Positions 31,591 through 39,571 of a stretch of 64,000 nt of DNA are shown piece by piece. The position numbers and the translations under genes were made by a program. A model generated the notes under the pieces. The model saw nothing but the letters and a program-made list of their open reading frames with translations, ran no database searches and was not told where the DNA came from. Source of the stretch: Sulfurimicrobium sp031426915 (GTDB lineage Bacteria > Pseudomonadota > Gammaproteobacteria > Burkholderiales > Sulfuricellaceae); assembly GCA_031426915.1 (NCBI GenBank), contig JASJPB010000035.1, forward strand, positions 4,768-68,767, in the 5' to 3' direction. The first letter of the stretch is position 1, and each line of letters begins with the position of its first letter.

Positions 31591-33501
31591 CTACTCCGCC
31601 CCTTTCTGCTTCGCTTCCAGCGCTTCCCAGCGTGCCAGCACAACCAGCATTTCTTCATCGATCTCGCCCACGCGCACCTGAAGCCGCTTCGCCTCATCCG
31701 GATCGCGGCGGTAAATATTGGCATCAGCAAGTTGCGCGCCGATCTCACCCTGTTCCCGCTCGAGTGTTTCGATCTTGCCCGGCAGGGCTTCCAGCTCGCG
31801 GGTTTCGTTGAAGTTAAGCTTTACCCGAACGACCGGTTTGGCGGATTTGGGCGCGACTTTCTGCGAAGTCTCGATCTTCTTCTCCGGCACCGCTTCCCGA
31901 GCACGTTTGGAGCGGACGTAGTCGTCATAGCCGCCTGCATATTCCTGCAGCCTGCCATCTCCTTCGAAAGCGTAGACCTGGGTCACCACGTTATCCAGGA
32001 AAGTACGATCATGGGAGACCAAAAGTACCGTGCCGCTGTAGTCCTGGAGCAGCGATTCGAGCAGTTCCAGGGTTTCGATGTCGAGATCGTTGGTGGGCTC
32101 GTCCAGCACCAGCACGTTGGCGGGGCGCGTGAACAGGCGTGCCAGCAGCAAGCGGTTGCGCTCGCCGCCGCTCAGGCTTTTCACCGGCGAACGGGCACGT
32201 TGCGGGGCGAACAGGAAGTCTTCCAGATAGCTGATGACGTGCTTGCGCTCGCCGCCGATCTCGATGAAGTCACTGCCCTGACTGATGGTTTCGATCAGGG
32301 TGGCTTCCTCGTCGAGCTGGGTACGGAACTGGTCGAAATAGGCCACCGCGAGCTTGGTTCCGAGCTTGACCGAGCCGCTGTCCGGCTGCAATTCGCCCAG
32401 AATGAGTTTGAGCAGCGTGCTCTTGCCGGCGCCGTTGGGGCCGACCAGGCCGATCTTGTCGCCGCGCATCACACGGGTGGAGAAGTCCCGGATGATGATT
32501 TTATCGCCGTAGGCCTTGCTGACGTTTTCCAGTTCCGCCACCAGCTTGCCCGAACGTTCACCCTGGTCGACGTTGAGATTGAGGCTGCCGCTACGCTCGC
32601 GGCGTAACGCACGCTCGCGGCGCAGTGCTTCGAGTCTGAGTACGCGGCCTTCGTTGCGGGTGCGGCGCGCCTGGATTCCCTTGCGAATCCAGACTTCTTC
32701 CTGGGCCAGTACCTTGTCGAATTTTTCGTTGTGCACTGCCTCGATTTCGAGCAATTCCTGTTTCTTGATCTGGTAGGCGCTGAAATTGCCGTTGAAGCCC
32801 ACCAGCAAGCCACGATCCAGTTCGACGATACGGGTCGCCACATTGTCGAGAAAGCGCCGGTCATGGGTGATCAGCAACACGCTGCCGACAAATTCGTTGA
32901 GCAGGCCTTCCAGCCATTCGATCGCGGCCAGATCCAGGTGGTTGGTGGGTTCGTCCAGCAGCAGCATGTCAGGCGCCATCACCAGTGCCCGCGCCAGCGC
33001 CACGCGCTTTTTCTGGCCGCCGGACAAGGCGCCGATTTTGACGTCTTCCGGCAAGGAAAGACGGCTCATGGTGGCTTCCACCCGCGCCTTCATGTTCCAG
33101 CCATCGTGCGCTTCGAGTTCCACCTGCAGATCGTGCATGCGCGCCAGCAAGTCGTCCATATCGGCATCCGGGTCGCCCATGGCATGGGTCACCTCGTGAT
33201 AGTCGAGCAGGAACTGGTGCGCCGCGCCCAAGCCTTCCGCCACGGCCTCGAACACCGTATGCTCCGGGTCGAGTTCAGGTTCCTGGGGTACATAAGCCAG
33301 CTTCATGCCCGGCGCACGCCACACCTTACCGTCATCAGGCGGCGCCGAACCGGCGATGATCTTGAGCAGACTGGACTTGCCGGTACCGTTGCGCCCGATC
33401 AGCCCGACGCGCTCTCCGGGTTCAAGCACCAGATCAGCATGGTCGAGCAGCGGCACATGGCCGAAAGCGAGGGATATTTTATCTAATTGAATTAATGGCA
33501 T
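31591..33501 (-). CDS. uup: ABC-F ATPase, Uup type
   Basis: A 636-residue soluble protein with two ABC ATPase domains (Walker A GRNGTGKSS and GPNGAGKST; signatures LSGGQKKR and LSGGERNR; Walker B LLLDEPTNHLD and LVLDEPTNDLD). A linker rich in Arg and Glu joins them, and the C-terminus is the coiled-coil DNA-binding domain typical of Uup. ABC-F proteins act on ribosomes or branched DNA. The start at MPLIQL fits family ends; the upstream extension to 33558 overlaps the DksA-like gene. Confidence 0.94.
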   Translation of the reverse strand: MPLIQLDKISLAFGHVPLLDHADLVLEPGERVGLIGRNGTGKSSLLKIIAGSAPPDDGKVWRAPGMKLAYVPQEPELDPEHTVFEAVAEGLGAAHQFLLDYHEVTHAMGDPDADMDDLLARMHDLQVELEAHDGWNMKARVEATMSRLSLPEDVKIGALSGGQKKRVALARALVMAPDMLLLDEPTNHLDLAAIEWLEGLLNEFVGSVLLITHDRRFLDNVATRIVELDRGLLVGFNGNFSAYQIKKQELLEIEAVHNEKFDKVLAQEEVWIRKGIQARRTRNEGRVLRLEALRRERALRRERSGSLNLNVDQGERSGKLVAELENVSKAYGDKIIIRDFSTRVMRGDKIGLVGPNGAGKSTLLKLILGELQPDSGSVKLGTKLAVAYFDQFRTQLDEEATLIETISQGSDFIEIGGERKHVISYLEDFLFAPQRARSPVKSLSGGERNRLLLARLFTRPANVLVLDEPTNDLDIETLELLESLLQDYSGTVLLVSHDRTFLDNVVTQVYAFEGDGRLQEYAGGYDDYVRSKRAREAVPEKKIETSQKVAPKSAKPVVRVKLNFNETRELEALPGKIETLEREQGEIGAQLADANIYRRDPDEAKRLQVRVGEIDEEMLVVLARWEALEAKQKGAE

Positions 33502-33503
33502 AT

Positions 33504-33902
33504 TTACAGGGACGGCGTACCTTCGCTGGCATGGGTTTTTTCGTGTGCCTGCTGGCAATCAACACAGCGCAAGGCCGCAGGGTAAGCCTGCAGGCGTTCA
33601 AACTGGATGGCTTCGCTGCAATCGACGCAGACGCCATATTCGCCCTGCTTCATGCGCTTGCGGGCAGCCTCGATGTCGCGCATTTCATTGACTTGCCGAT
33701 CCGCTCTTGCCGCCGCGATATCTGCCAGCGCATCGGCCACCGATTCGTCGCCCTGGTCGGAGCCGCCTGCTTCGGCGAAATCGGCAAAATGCTGCAACCC
33801 TTCGTTGCCCAATTCGGCTCGCACTTCACCGATTAAATGCTGATAGCGCTGTTTCAGCGCCTGTTCCAGCTGATTTTTCTGTTCCACCGTTAACGCCGCC
33901 AT
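33504..33902 (-). CDS. TraR/DksA-family zinc-finger protein
   Basis: A 132-residue protein with a helical N-terminal region and a four-cysteine zinc finger: CVDC, then CVDC eighteen residues later near the C-terminus. It lacks the clear acidic coiled-coil tip of true DksA, so it is best called DksA-like. Such proteins bind the RNA polymerase secondary channel. It ends two bases before uup. Confidence 0.87.
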   Translation of the reverse strand: MAALTVEQKNQLEQALKQRYQHLIGEVRAELGNEGLQHFADFAEAGGSDQGDESVADALADIAAARADRQVNEMRDIEAARKRMKQGEYGVCVDCSEAIQFERLQAYPAALRCVDCQQAHEKTHASEGTPSL

Positions 33903-34145
33903 GATTCCCTCGAATTGGATAATAACTTCCTGTTACCCGTGAGAGTTTAACATAGCCCCCGCCCCTCACCGCCTGCCGCACGTGCACAGACAAGCGGCTG
34001 GGGTCCTGTCAAAACCTGGGCCGGCGCAGAAATTCGTTCATTTGGACGTCATTCCCCAAAAGGGGAAGAGCGAAGTGGAAATAACTAGAGCCGCCAACCC
34101 TCCCGAAAGGGAGGGGCGAAGCGGGCGGCCCGCGATCAGTAAGCA

Positions 34146-34637
34146 CTACACGATCGGCTCGGACGCACTCGCCAGTGCGTCAAGAGGCTCCATTTCAATG
34201 AGCGAGAATGTTTTTTCCAGGCTCAATCCTTTTTCCTTCCCGGACCAACGCTTGAATCGCTCCAGCGCGACACACAAGCGCTGAATTCTGTCCACGATGC
34301 GAATTTTCAGACCGGACGGCAGAACATCAAACATCGAATCTCCGGACTCAGCACGCTTTGCTGTCAAAATACGTTTATCGCATTTAGCCATGCAGGTCAC
34401 GCAAATCACTGGATTCGGCCCCTTTTTGCAAAGAACCTTTATCTGCTCCAAGGATTCGCCGCCTTGGGGTAGCGGGTGAAACACGTTCATCAATATGATG
34501 TCAGGCCTTATTTTCCTGATAAGCCTCTTCGCCCGCTTGCCGCACTCAGCGATAAAGACTTCGTAACCTTCCATCCGCATCACCTGCTCAAGCAGGCGTC
34601 GCCCGTTTTCGTCTTTTTCAGCAATGAGAATCCGCAT
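34146..34637 (-). CDS. Stand-alone degenerate receiver protein
   Basis: A 163-residue protein with a response-regulator receiver fold (about residues 1-120) and a helical tail without a known output domain. The phosphoacceptor aspartate is replaced: the strand-3 motif reads IILMNVFHP where LMDVxMP is expected. The N-terminal acidic pair is also altered (IAEKDEN). It therefore probably works without phosphorylation. TAAGGAGG gives an excellent ribosome site. It is the last chromosomal gene before the integrated element; the 240 bases between it and the DksA-like gene contain a small hairpin (CCCTCC with GGAGGG) and nothing else seen. Confidence 0.78.
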   Translation of the reverse strand: MRILIAEKDENGRRLLEQVMRMEGYEVFIAECGKRAKRLIRKIRPDIILMNVFHPLPQGGESLEQIKVLCKKGPNPVICVTCMAKCDKRILTAKRAESGDSMFDVLPSGLKIRIVDRIQRLCVALERFKRWSGKEKGLSLEKTFSLIEMEPLDALASASEPIV

Positions 34638-35035
34638 CTTTTAATCCTCCTTAAATCATTGACTCCCCCAATGCAAGCCTTTTCCGATTCCTGGTCAGGA
34701 ATTTAATAGACAGGGCTACACAGGAATGAAGTTCCTGGAATCAAGATGAAATAAAATTAACAATGACGGATAGCGCTGAATCACCCCGCTACAGCTAGAT
34801 ACCTTTGATCCCTATTAAGTGTAGGCAACAAGAAAATGTCATGAGCAGCAAGCGTTACCCGAAATCAAAGTTTGCGGAGAAAATTTACGGCAGGAGGGTT
34901 GAAGCAATTGGGGGGAGTGCGGGCATCACCTTCACCAGCACGAGAAGATCACACGAAACAAATATACGTTATCTCTGGGTTATGCCAAAAACCGCGACGC
35001 TCTGCATAGAGCACTTAGGTCACAGCGGAATTGAA
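34638..35035. other. Intergenic region with no supported gene
   Basis: About 400 bases between the receiver gene and the tRNA fragment. An open frame beginning near 34805 reads through into the tRNA and has no family features. Its MSSKRYP start recalls IS3-type OrfA proteins but the similarity stops there. Confidence 0.5.
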
Positions 35036-35063
35036 AACGGCCTAGATTTATATCTAGGCCGTT
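35036..35063 (-). terminator. Hairpin terminator downstream of tRNA-His
   Basis: A perfect twelve-base-pair stem (AACGGCCTAGAT with its complement) and a four-base loop. Read on the minus strand it is followed by TTTT, placing it just beyond the tRNA 3' end, as expected for the original tRNA gene. Confidence 0.85.
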
Positions 35064-35070
35064 TATATTT

Positions 35071-35119
35071 TGGGGTGGCTGATGGGGCTCGAACCCACGA
35101 CAACCGGAATCACAATCCG
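35071..35119 (-). other. 3' fragment of tRNA-His (GTG); attachment site (attL/attR core)
   Basis: The 49 bases read, on the minus strand, as the anticodon arm (with GTG anticodon), T arm (GGGTTCGAGCCCC) and acceptor 3' strand with encoded CCA of tRNA-His. The 5' half is missing: sequence beyond 35119 does not match a D arm or 5' acceptor strand. This is the usual remnant at one end of an element integrated into the 3' part of a tRNA gene, with the integrase next to it. The orientation predicts that the element extends rightwards and that an intact tRNA-His lies at its far end, outside the window. Confidence 0.88.
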
Positions 35120-35219
35120 AAAATTGCATGCCGCCGTCAATGCCTATTGACGCCAATCTACGCGACAGATAGCATTCTGGAAAGCGAATTCCGGGACAAA
35201 TCGGGGACAGCAGGAATCT

Positions 35220-36299
35220 ATGGCTACATTCGAGCAGCGCGCATCTGGCTGGTGGCAGGCAAAAATTCGACGAAAGGGATACCCCCCTCAAAGCAAGACT
35301 TTTGAAAGAAAGGCAGATGCTAGGGCTTGGGCGCTGGATATTGAGAACAAAATGGACCGCGGCGTCTTCGAAGACCGGGCCGAAGCCGAGGGAACCACGC
35401 TATTTCAGGCCCTCGAACGCTATGAACGCGAGATATCCCGACCCAAAAAGGGCCATGACCAAGAACGATACAGAATAAGGTCGTGGCAGTCCGATACGCT
35501 ATCCATGCGCTCCCTGGCAAGTCTGAAAGGCGCGGATTTTTCAAAATGGCGTGACGAGCGCCTCGTGGTCGGCGCAGCTCCCGCGACGGTTCGCCTCGAC
35601 CTTGCAGTCATTTCGCACCTTTTTACGATCGCGGCAAAGGAATGGGGAATACCGGTTACAAACCCAGTCAAAAACATCCGGATGCCCCGCGCCAACAATG
35701 CCCGCGAACGGCGGTTGGAAGCTGGTGAGGAGGATGCGCTCCTTGCCGCATTAGAATCTCCTTGTGGTAGGCGCTCAAATCCTTGGATTAAACCAATGGT
35801 CATGTTTGCCATTGAAACGGCGTTGCGCCAGGGTGAACTATTTGGCAGCTTTGACAAAAAAGGAAGGAAGGCGGGTTTGTGGCGAGAGAACGTGAGCTTA
35901 GATACGAAAGTTGCACGAGTACTCGACACCAAGAACGGTGACGCCTATCGAGACGTCCCACTCTCGCCGCGCGCCGTGGAAACTCTGCGTGCCCTCCCAA
36001 CAAGTATTAGTGGAGAGGTTTTCCCAACCACAGAAAGTGCCCTTAGCCAATCTTGGAATCGTGCCGTGAAACGGGCTCGGCGCGTGTACGAGCTGGAATG
36101 CGAGAAGCAATGCTTACAGCCGAAGCCCAATTTTATGGTGAACCTGCATTTCCACGATCTCCGTCATGAAGCAACCAGCCGTTTGGCCGAGAAATTCGAT
36201 ATGCACGAACTCATGAAGGTCACAGGACACAAGGACGCTCGCATGCTAGCGCGCTACTACCACCCACGGGCCGAGGATCTCGCACGAAAACTGGAGTAA
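35220..36299 (+). CDS. int: Tyrosine-recombinase integrase of the element
   Basis: A 359-residue phage-type integrase: N-terminal arm-binding region, SAM-like core-binding domain (about 60-165) and catalytic domain. Catalytic residues are visible as Arg in ETALRQGELFG, HDLRHEA (HxxR), the histidine in GHKD and the nucleophile Tyr in ARYYHP. AGGA lies seven bases before the ATG. It is 100 bases from the tRNA-His fragment and points into the element, so it most likely catalyses integration and excision at that tRNA. Confidence 0.95.
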   Translation: MATFEQRASGWWQAKIRRKGYPPQSKTFERKADARAWALDIENKMDRGVFEDRAEAEGTTLFQALERYEREISRPKKGHDQERYRIRSWQSDTLSMRSLASLKGADFSKWRDERLVVGAAPATVRLDLAVISHLFTIAAKEWGIPVTNPVKNIRMPRANNARERRLEAGEEDALLAALESPCGRRSNPWIKPMVMFAIETALRQGELFGSFDKKGRKAGLWRENVSLDTKVARVLDTKNGDAYRDVPLSPRAVETLRALPTSISGEVFPTTESALSQSWNRAVKRARRVYELECEKQCLQPKPNFMVNLHFHDLRHEATSRLAEKFDMHELMKVTGHKDARMLARYYHPRAEDLARKLE

Positions 36300-37194
36300 C
36301 TTGATCCCATTCCTCATGTGAAGCCGCAAAACGAATCGCAGCCTTGGTACCGACAGGTGACCGCTAGTGAACCTAACAAGGTTTCGTGCAGCATTCGCTC
36401 AGTTCGCCCATGCTCGGGGACGCGATGATTAATTTTGTGGTTTGCCCTTCACAAAATCTATATTCTTGATAGAATAAAAACAGTTGGTCACAACGAGCTG
36501 ACGGACCACGCCGAAGAACTTCGGTATCAGCACTCAACCAAAGATGCCCCGCTTGCCTTGGCGTGTGGGCACCGACCGCAAAACAGCACCTGTCACGGTG
36601 CTTATGCACAACGAGTCGTGGTGCCCTTGCGCCGCCGCGAACTCCTGGATCCATTTTCGCCTTGTTTGAGGTTCGTGCAGGCGCTAATATTCCTGTCCGC
36701 CACGAACACTGTTCGCGCTAATTGCGACTGCTCCGTCCGGGGCGCTCAACCTTGAGAAACCGAAAAACCCTCAACAACAGATTCGCCCCTCAAAACAGAG
36801 ACGGCGATCAATAATCAGGCTAAAACCCCGACTCATAGCGGGTTCCAGACCTCCCAGCCGCGCGTGAAAACCCGTGACTCGGCAATACCCCCTTCGTCAA
36901 CTGTGGATGGGCCCACAGCTCGCTCATGTTTTTGTTGAGCCAGCCTGCCCCGACCAGCAGCCCGGAAGAAGACGATGCGGATCACTTTAGCTCTGGCCTC
37001 ACAGGCCTTGGCTCCCCTGAAGCGTCCTCGTGCGGAATCCGCGTCCGTTACGCGTGAAACAACACTTAACACTTGCGTTTTGGTCACACGAGGACGCCTG
37101 GGAACACTCATACCACATGTTTTGCTTAGTTTTTCCTGACGCTTTGTCAGTTATTTGTTGAACCATTTTCACTGAAGATTCAAGGAGAACCCAT
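36300..37194. other. Element left-end region without a supported gene
   Basis: Almost 900 bases after the integrase. Short frames on both strands (for example 36373-36654 and 36833-37111, both minus) have biased composition and no family match. It may hold regulatory or excision sequences; a tandem of small hairpins such as CACCTGTCACGGTG is visible, but no function can be assigned. Confidence 0.45.
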
Positions 37195-38139
37195 ATGGGA
37201 ACGCGTAATTTCAGCCTGGGCGCTCGCAACATCAGAGCCGCAGGGCGCATTGCACTGGAAAAAGGAATGTGTTCGTTCAGCAGCATCTCGACCATGTCGT
37301 ATCGTTGGAACCGCTTTATCCACTACCTGCTCGAGCATTCCCCCATCGGTCGGCTCGAACACATCCGCCAGGATATGATTATCGCCTATGGCGAATGGCT
37401 CGCAACGCAGGTAGCGGATGGCCTGTTGTCGGTGGCAACCGCGCACAATTACGTGAGCGCGGTAAACCGGGTCATGGAAATTGCCCGCGGCGACCGGGAT
37501 CTCACTGTTTCGCCCATTCGCGACTGCGGTATTCCTCCGCGCACTGGAATCGCTGTTGAGTGCCTGTTCGTTTCAGCGACCGAGCACGACAACTGGATGA
37601 CAAATCTCGATGCTCGACTGCGCCTCATGCTTCAGCTCCAACGTGAGTTCGGCCTGCGATTTGAAGAATCCGCGAAAATAGATGCACGTCATGCTGAAAA
37701 GGCGCTCGAGACAAATGTTCTTGTGGTGGCCAATGGCACCAAGGGCGGGCGGAAGCGCGGAATTGAAATCCGTACTGACGCACAAAGGAACCTCCTCAAA
37801 GAGGTCATATGTTTTCAAGGGTCGGCACGTTCGCTGATTCCCGAGGACATGTCCTATGCGGAATACCGCGATCATTGCTATCGGATCGCCGCTCAGAACG
37901 GCATACGTTTTCACCGGCAACGGCATACGTATGCTTGCCGTCGTTACAAGGAATTGGTCGGGGCCGATTGCCCGGTCATCGCAGGCATCGCACACGGGAA
38001 GCCTCACATTATCTGGCTGGCCGATGAGTTGAAGATCTCGGAAACCGAAGCTCGGGAACTAGACCATTTCGCTCGGAAACAAATTGCAGAAGAACTTGGG
38101 CATAACAGGCTGGAGGTCACGAATGAATACGTTGGCTGA
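37195..38139 (+). CDS. Integrase-domain (tyrosine recombinase-like) protein of the element
   Basis: A 314-residue protein of the integrase-domain family often found near the ends of integrative elements. It has a core-binding region (about 25-110) and a recombinase-like C-terminal part with RQRHTYACRRY (HxxxCRR, resembling HxxR) and LGHNRLEVTNEYVG, a GH...Y box. The first catalytic Arg region is RFEESAK rather than a canonical R-E-L, so activity may be altered. AAGGAG lies ahead of the ATG. It overlaps the next small gene. Confidence 0.78.
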   Translation: MGTRNFSLGARNIRAAGRIALEKGMCSFSSISTMSYRWNRFIHYLLEHSPIGRLEHIRQDMIIAYGEWLATQVADGLLSVATAHNYVSAVNRVMEIARGDRDLTVSPIRDCGIPPRTGIAVECLFVSATEHDNWMTNLDARLRLMLQLQREFGLRFEESAKIDARHAEKALETNVLVVANGTKGGRKRGIEIRTDAQRNLLKEVICFQGSARSLIPEDMSYAEYRDHCYRIAAQNGIRFHRQRHTYACRRYKELVGADCPVIAGIAHGKPHIIWLADELKISETEARELDHFARKQIAEELGHNRLEVTNEYVG

Positions 38140-38443
38140 GGACGTTCGCCGCAAGGCACACGCCTATGTCGCGCACGGGGGGAAAACCAACCGGCGCCAG
38201 CAAATCGACCGGTTGGTCATCATGGTCAGTTGGATCCAGCACGAATTCCGACTCACCGGATTGGCACAGATTGGCAAGACTCAAGTGATTAAGTTTTGGA
38301 AATCCCACCGGGACATGACATCCGCGACGGCATACGCGTATTGGCTGGCGGCAAAGCTGCTTTGGAGCTGGTTGGGCAGGACGGGCGCGCCCCCGAAGCC
38401 GCGGAGCTCCGTGACAGAATCGTTGAATCGCTCTTGTGATTAA
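38123..38443 (+). CDS. Small SAM-like core-binding-domain protein
   Basis: A 106-residue protein resembling the helical core-binding (SAM-like) domain of tyrosine recombinases without a catalytic domain. GGAGG precedes its ATG and it overlaps the end of the integrase-domain gene by 17 bases. The two probably form an accessory recombination unit of the element. About 200 bases with no gene separate it from the defence cassette. Confidence 0.6.
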   Translation: MNTLAEDVRRKAHAYVAHGGKTNRRQQIDRLVIMVSWIQHEFRLTGLAQIGKTQVIKFWKSHRDMTSATAYAYWLAAKLLWSWLGRTGAPPKPRSSVTESLNRSCD

Positions 38444-38647
38444 GCGACGAGCTCATAGAGGAGGTGCTATACCATATATATGCAGATTCTTCTGCTGTCA
38501 CATTCTTCCGATAATGCGTGTTATCGGAATCCACCGGTTGCAATTTTATCGTCTACGGATTGGCGGTGGTGGTGGCAAAAACAGAGTAGAACAAATTTGC
38601 CCTACCCCCCACTGGCGATGTCCTCCAGTAGCCGGTAGAATCGCAGC

Positions 38648-39571
38648 ATGAAAAAGACGAACACTCTGGCCGGACATGCCTCCCACTTTTCAGGGCATGA
38701 GACCTTTCCGCTCCGGCAAATGTGGTTAAAGAAGGCGTTTGACCGGGCCGGGTCGGATTGGACGGTCCCAAAATCGACCTTCTCCGATGCCGCAGCGATT
38801 TCCGTATTCGGTGTCGGCAAGAACATGGTGGCGGCAATCCGCCATTGGGCTTTGGTCTGCGATGTTCTGCGCGACGATTTGCCCGGCGCCTACTCCGTGT
38901 CGCCGACCGCGATTTCGATTTTTACCGACGACGGATTGGATCCCTACTCCGAGAATCCCTCCACCGCTTGGTATGCCCATTGGTGGCTTGCCGGTCGTGG
39001 AAACCGCGCCACGACTTGGTATTGGCTCTTCAACCACGTCACGATGCCAACGTTTTCACGAGACGATTTAGAAGCACCGTTGGCCGACTACGCCCTGCGT
39101 ACTGAGTCCAAACGCAAGCTCTCTACCTCCACGTTATCGCGTGACATTGAGACTTGCCTTCGCAGCTACGCCCCACGGTTGGTAGGCGGCTCGCCCGAGG
39201 ACTTCGCAGAGCCGATGCTCGGGGAGCTTGGTCTCATCAGTGAGGAGCGCAAGGGGCATTTCGCATTTAGGCGCGGCCCTAAGGCGACGCTGCACGATGC
39301 CATGTTCACCTACGCCCTGCTCGATTATTGGGATAGGACGTCTCCTGGCATCAGTTCAATGGCCTTCGAGACGATTGCCTACGGTGAGGGTTCGCCGGGC
39401 CGCGTCTTCAAGCTCGATGAAGACTCCGTCGCAGAGCGCCTGTTCGCGCTCGACGAGCTTACCAGAGGCGTCCTCTCATGGACCGACACCGCAGGTCTCA
39501 GGCAAGTCCACAGAAAGAAATACGAGGACGAAGGACTGTCATCACTGATGATCAAGAAGGCATATGACTGA
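38648..39571 (+). CDS. DUF4007 family protein
   Basis: A 307-residue protein with the DUF4007 signature: FSGHETFPLRQMWLKKA near the N-terminus, then VGKNMVAAIRHW and later a DPY...W..HW..AG segment with ATTWYWLFN. The N-terminal part looks like a winged helix. The family has no established biochemical role but is found beside PAPS-reductase-like and large ATPase genes in defence and DNA sulfur-modification loci. Its stop overlaps the ATPase start by eight bases, so the cassette is coupled. The ribosome site is weak. Confidence 0.88.
   Translation: MKKTNTLAGHASHFSGHETFPLRQMWLKKAFDRAGSDWTVPKSTFSDAAAISVFGVGKNMVAAIRHWALVCDVLRDDLPGAYSVSPTAISIFTDDGLDPYSENPSTAWYAHWWLAGRGNRATTWYWLFNHVTMPTFSRDDLEAPLADYALRTESKRKLSTSTLSRDIETCLRSYAPRLVGGSPEDFAEPMLGELGLISEERKGHFAFRRGPKATLHDAMFTYALLDYWDRTSPGISSMAFETIAYGEGSPGRVFKLDEDSVAERLFALDELTRGVLSWTDTAGLRQVHRKKYEDEGLSSLMIKKAYD

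Noticed and set aside
35071..35200. Complete tRNA-His gene
   Set aside because: Sequence beyond 35119 does not supply the D arm or the 5' acceptor strand.
34805..35305. Frame across the tRNA-His fragment starting MSSKRYP
   Set aside because: It reads through a terminator and tRNA and only its first residues recall IS3 OrfA; not a supported gene.
36373..37111. Small frames in the element left end
   Set aside because: Biased composition, no ribosome sites and no family match.
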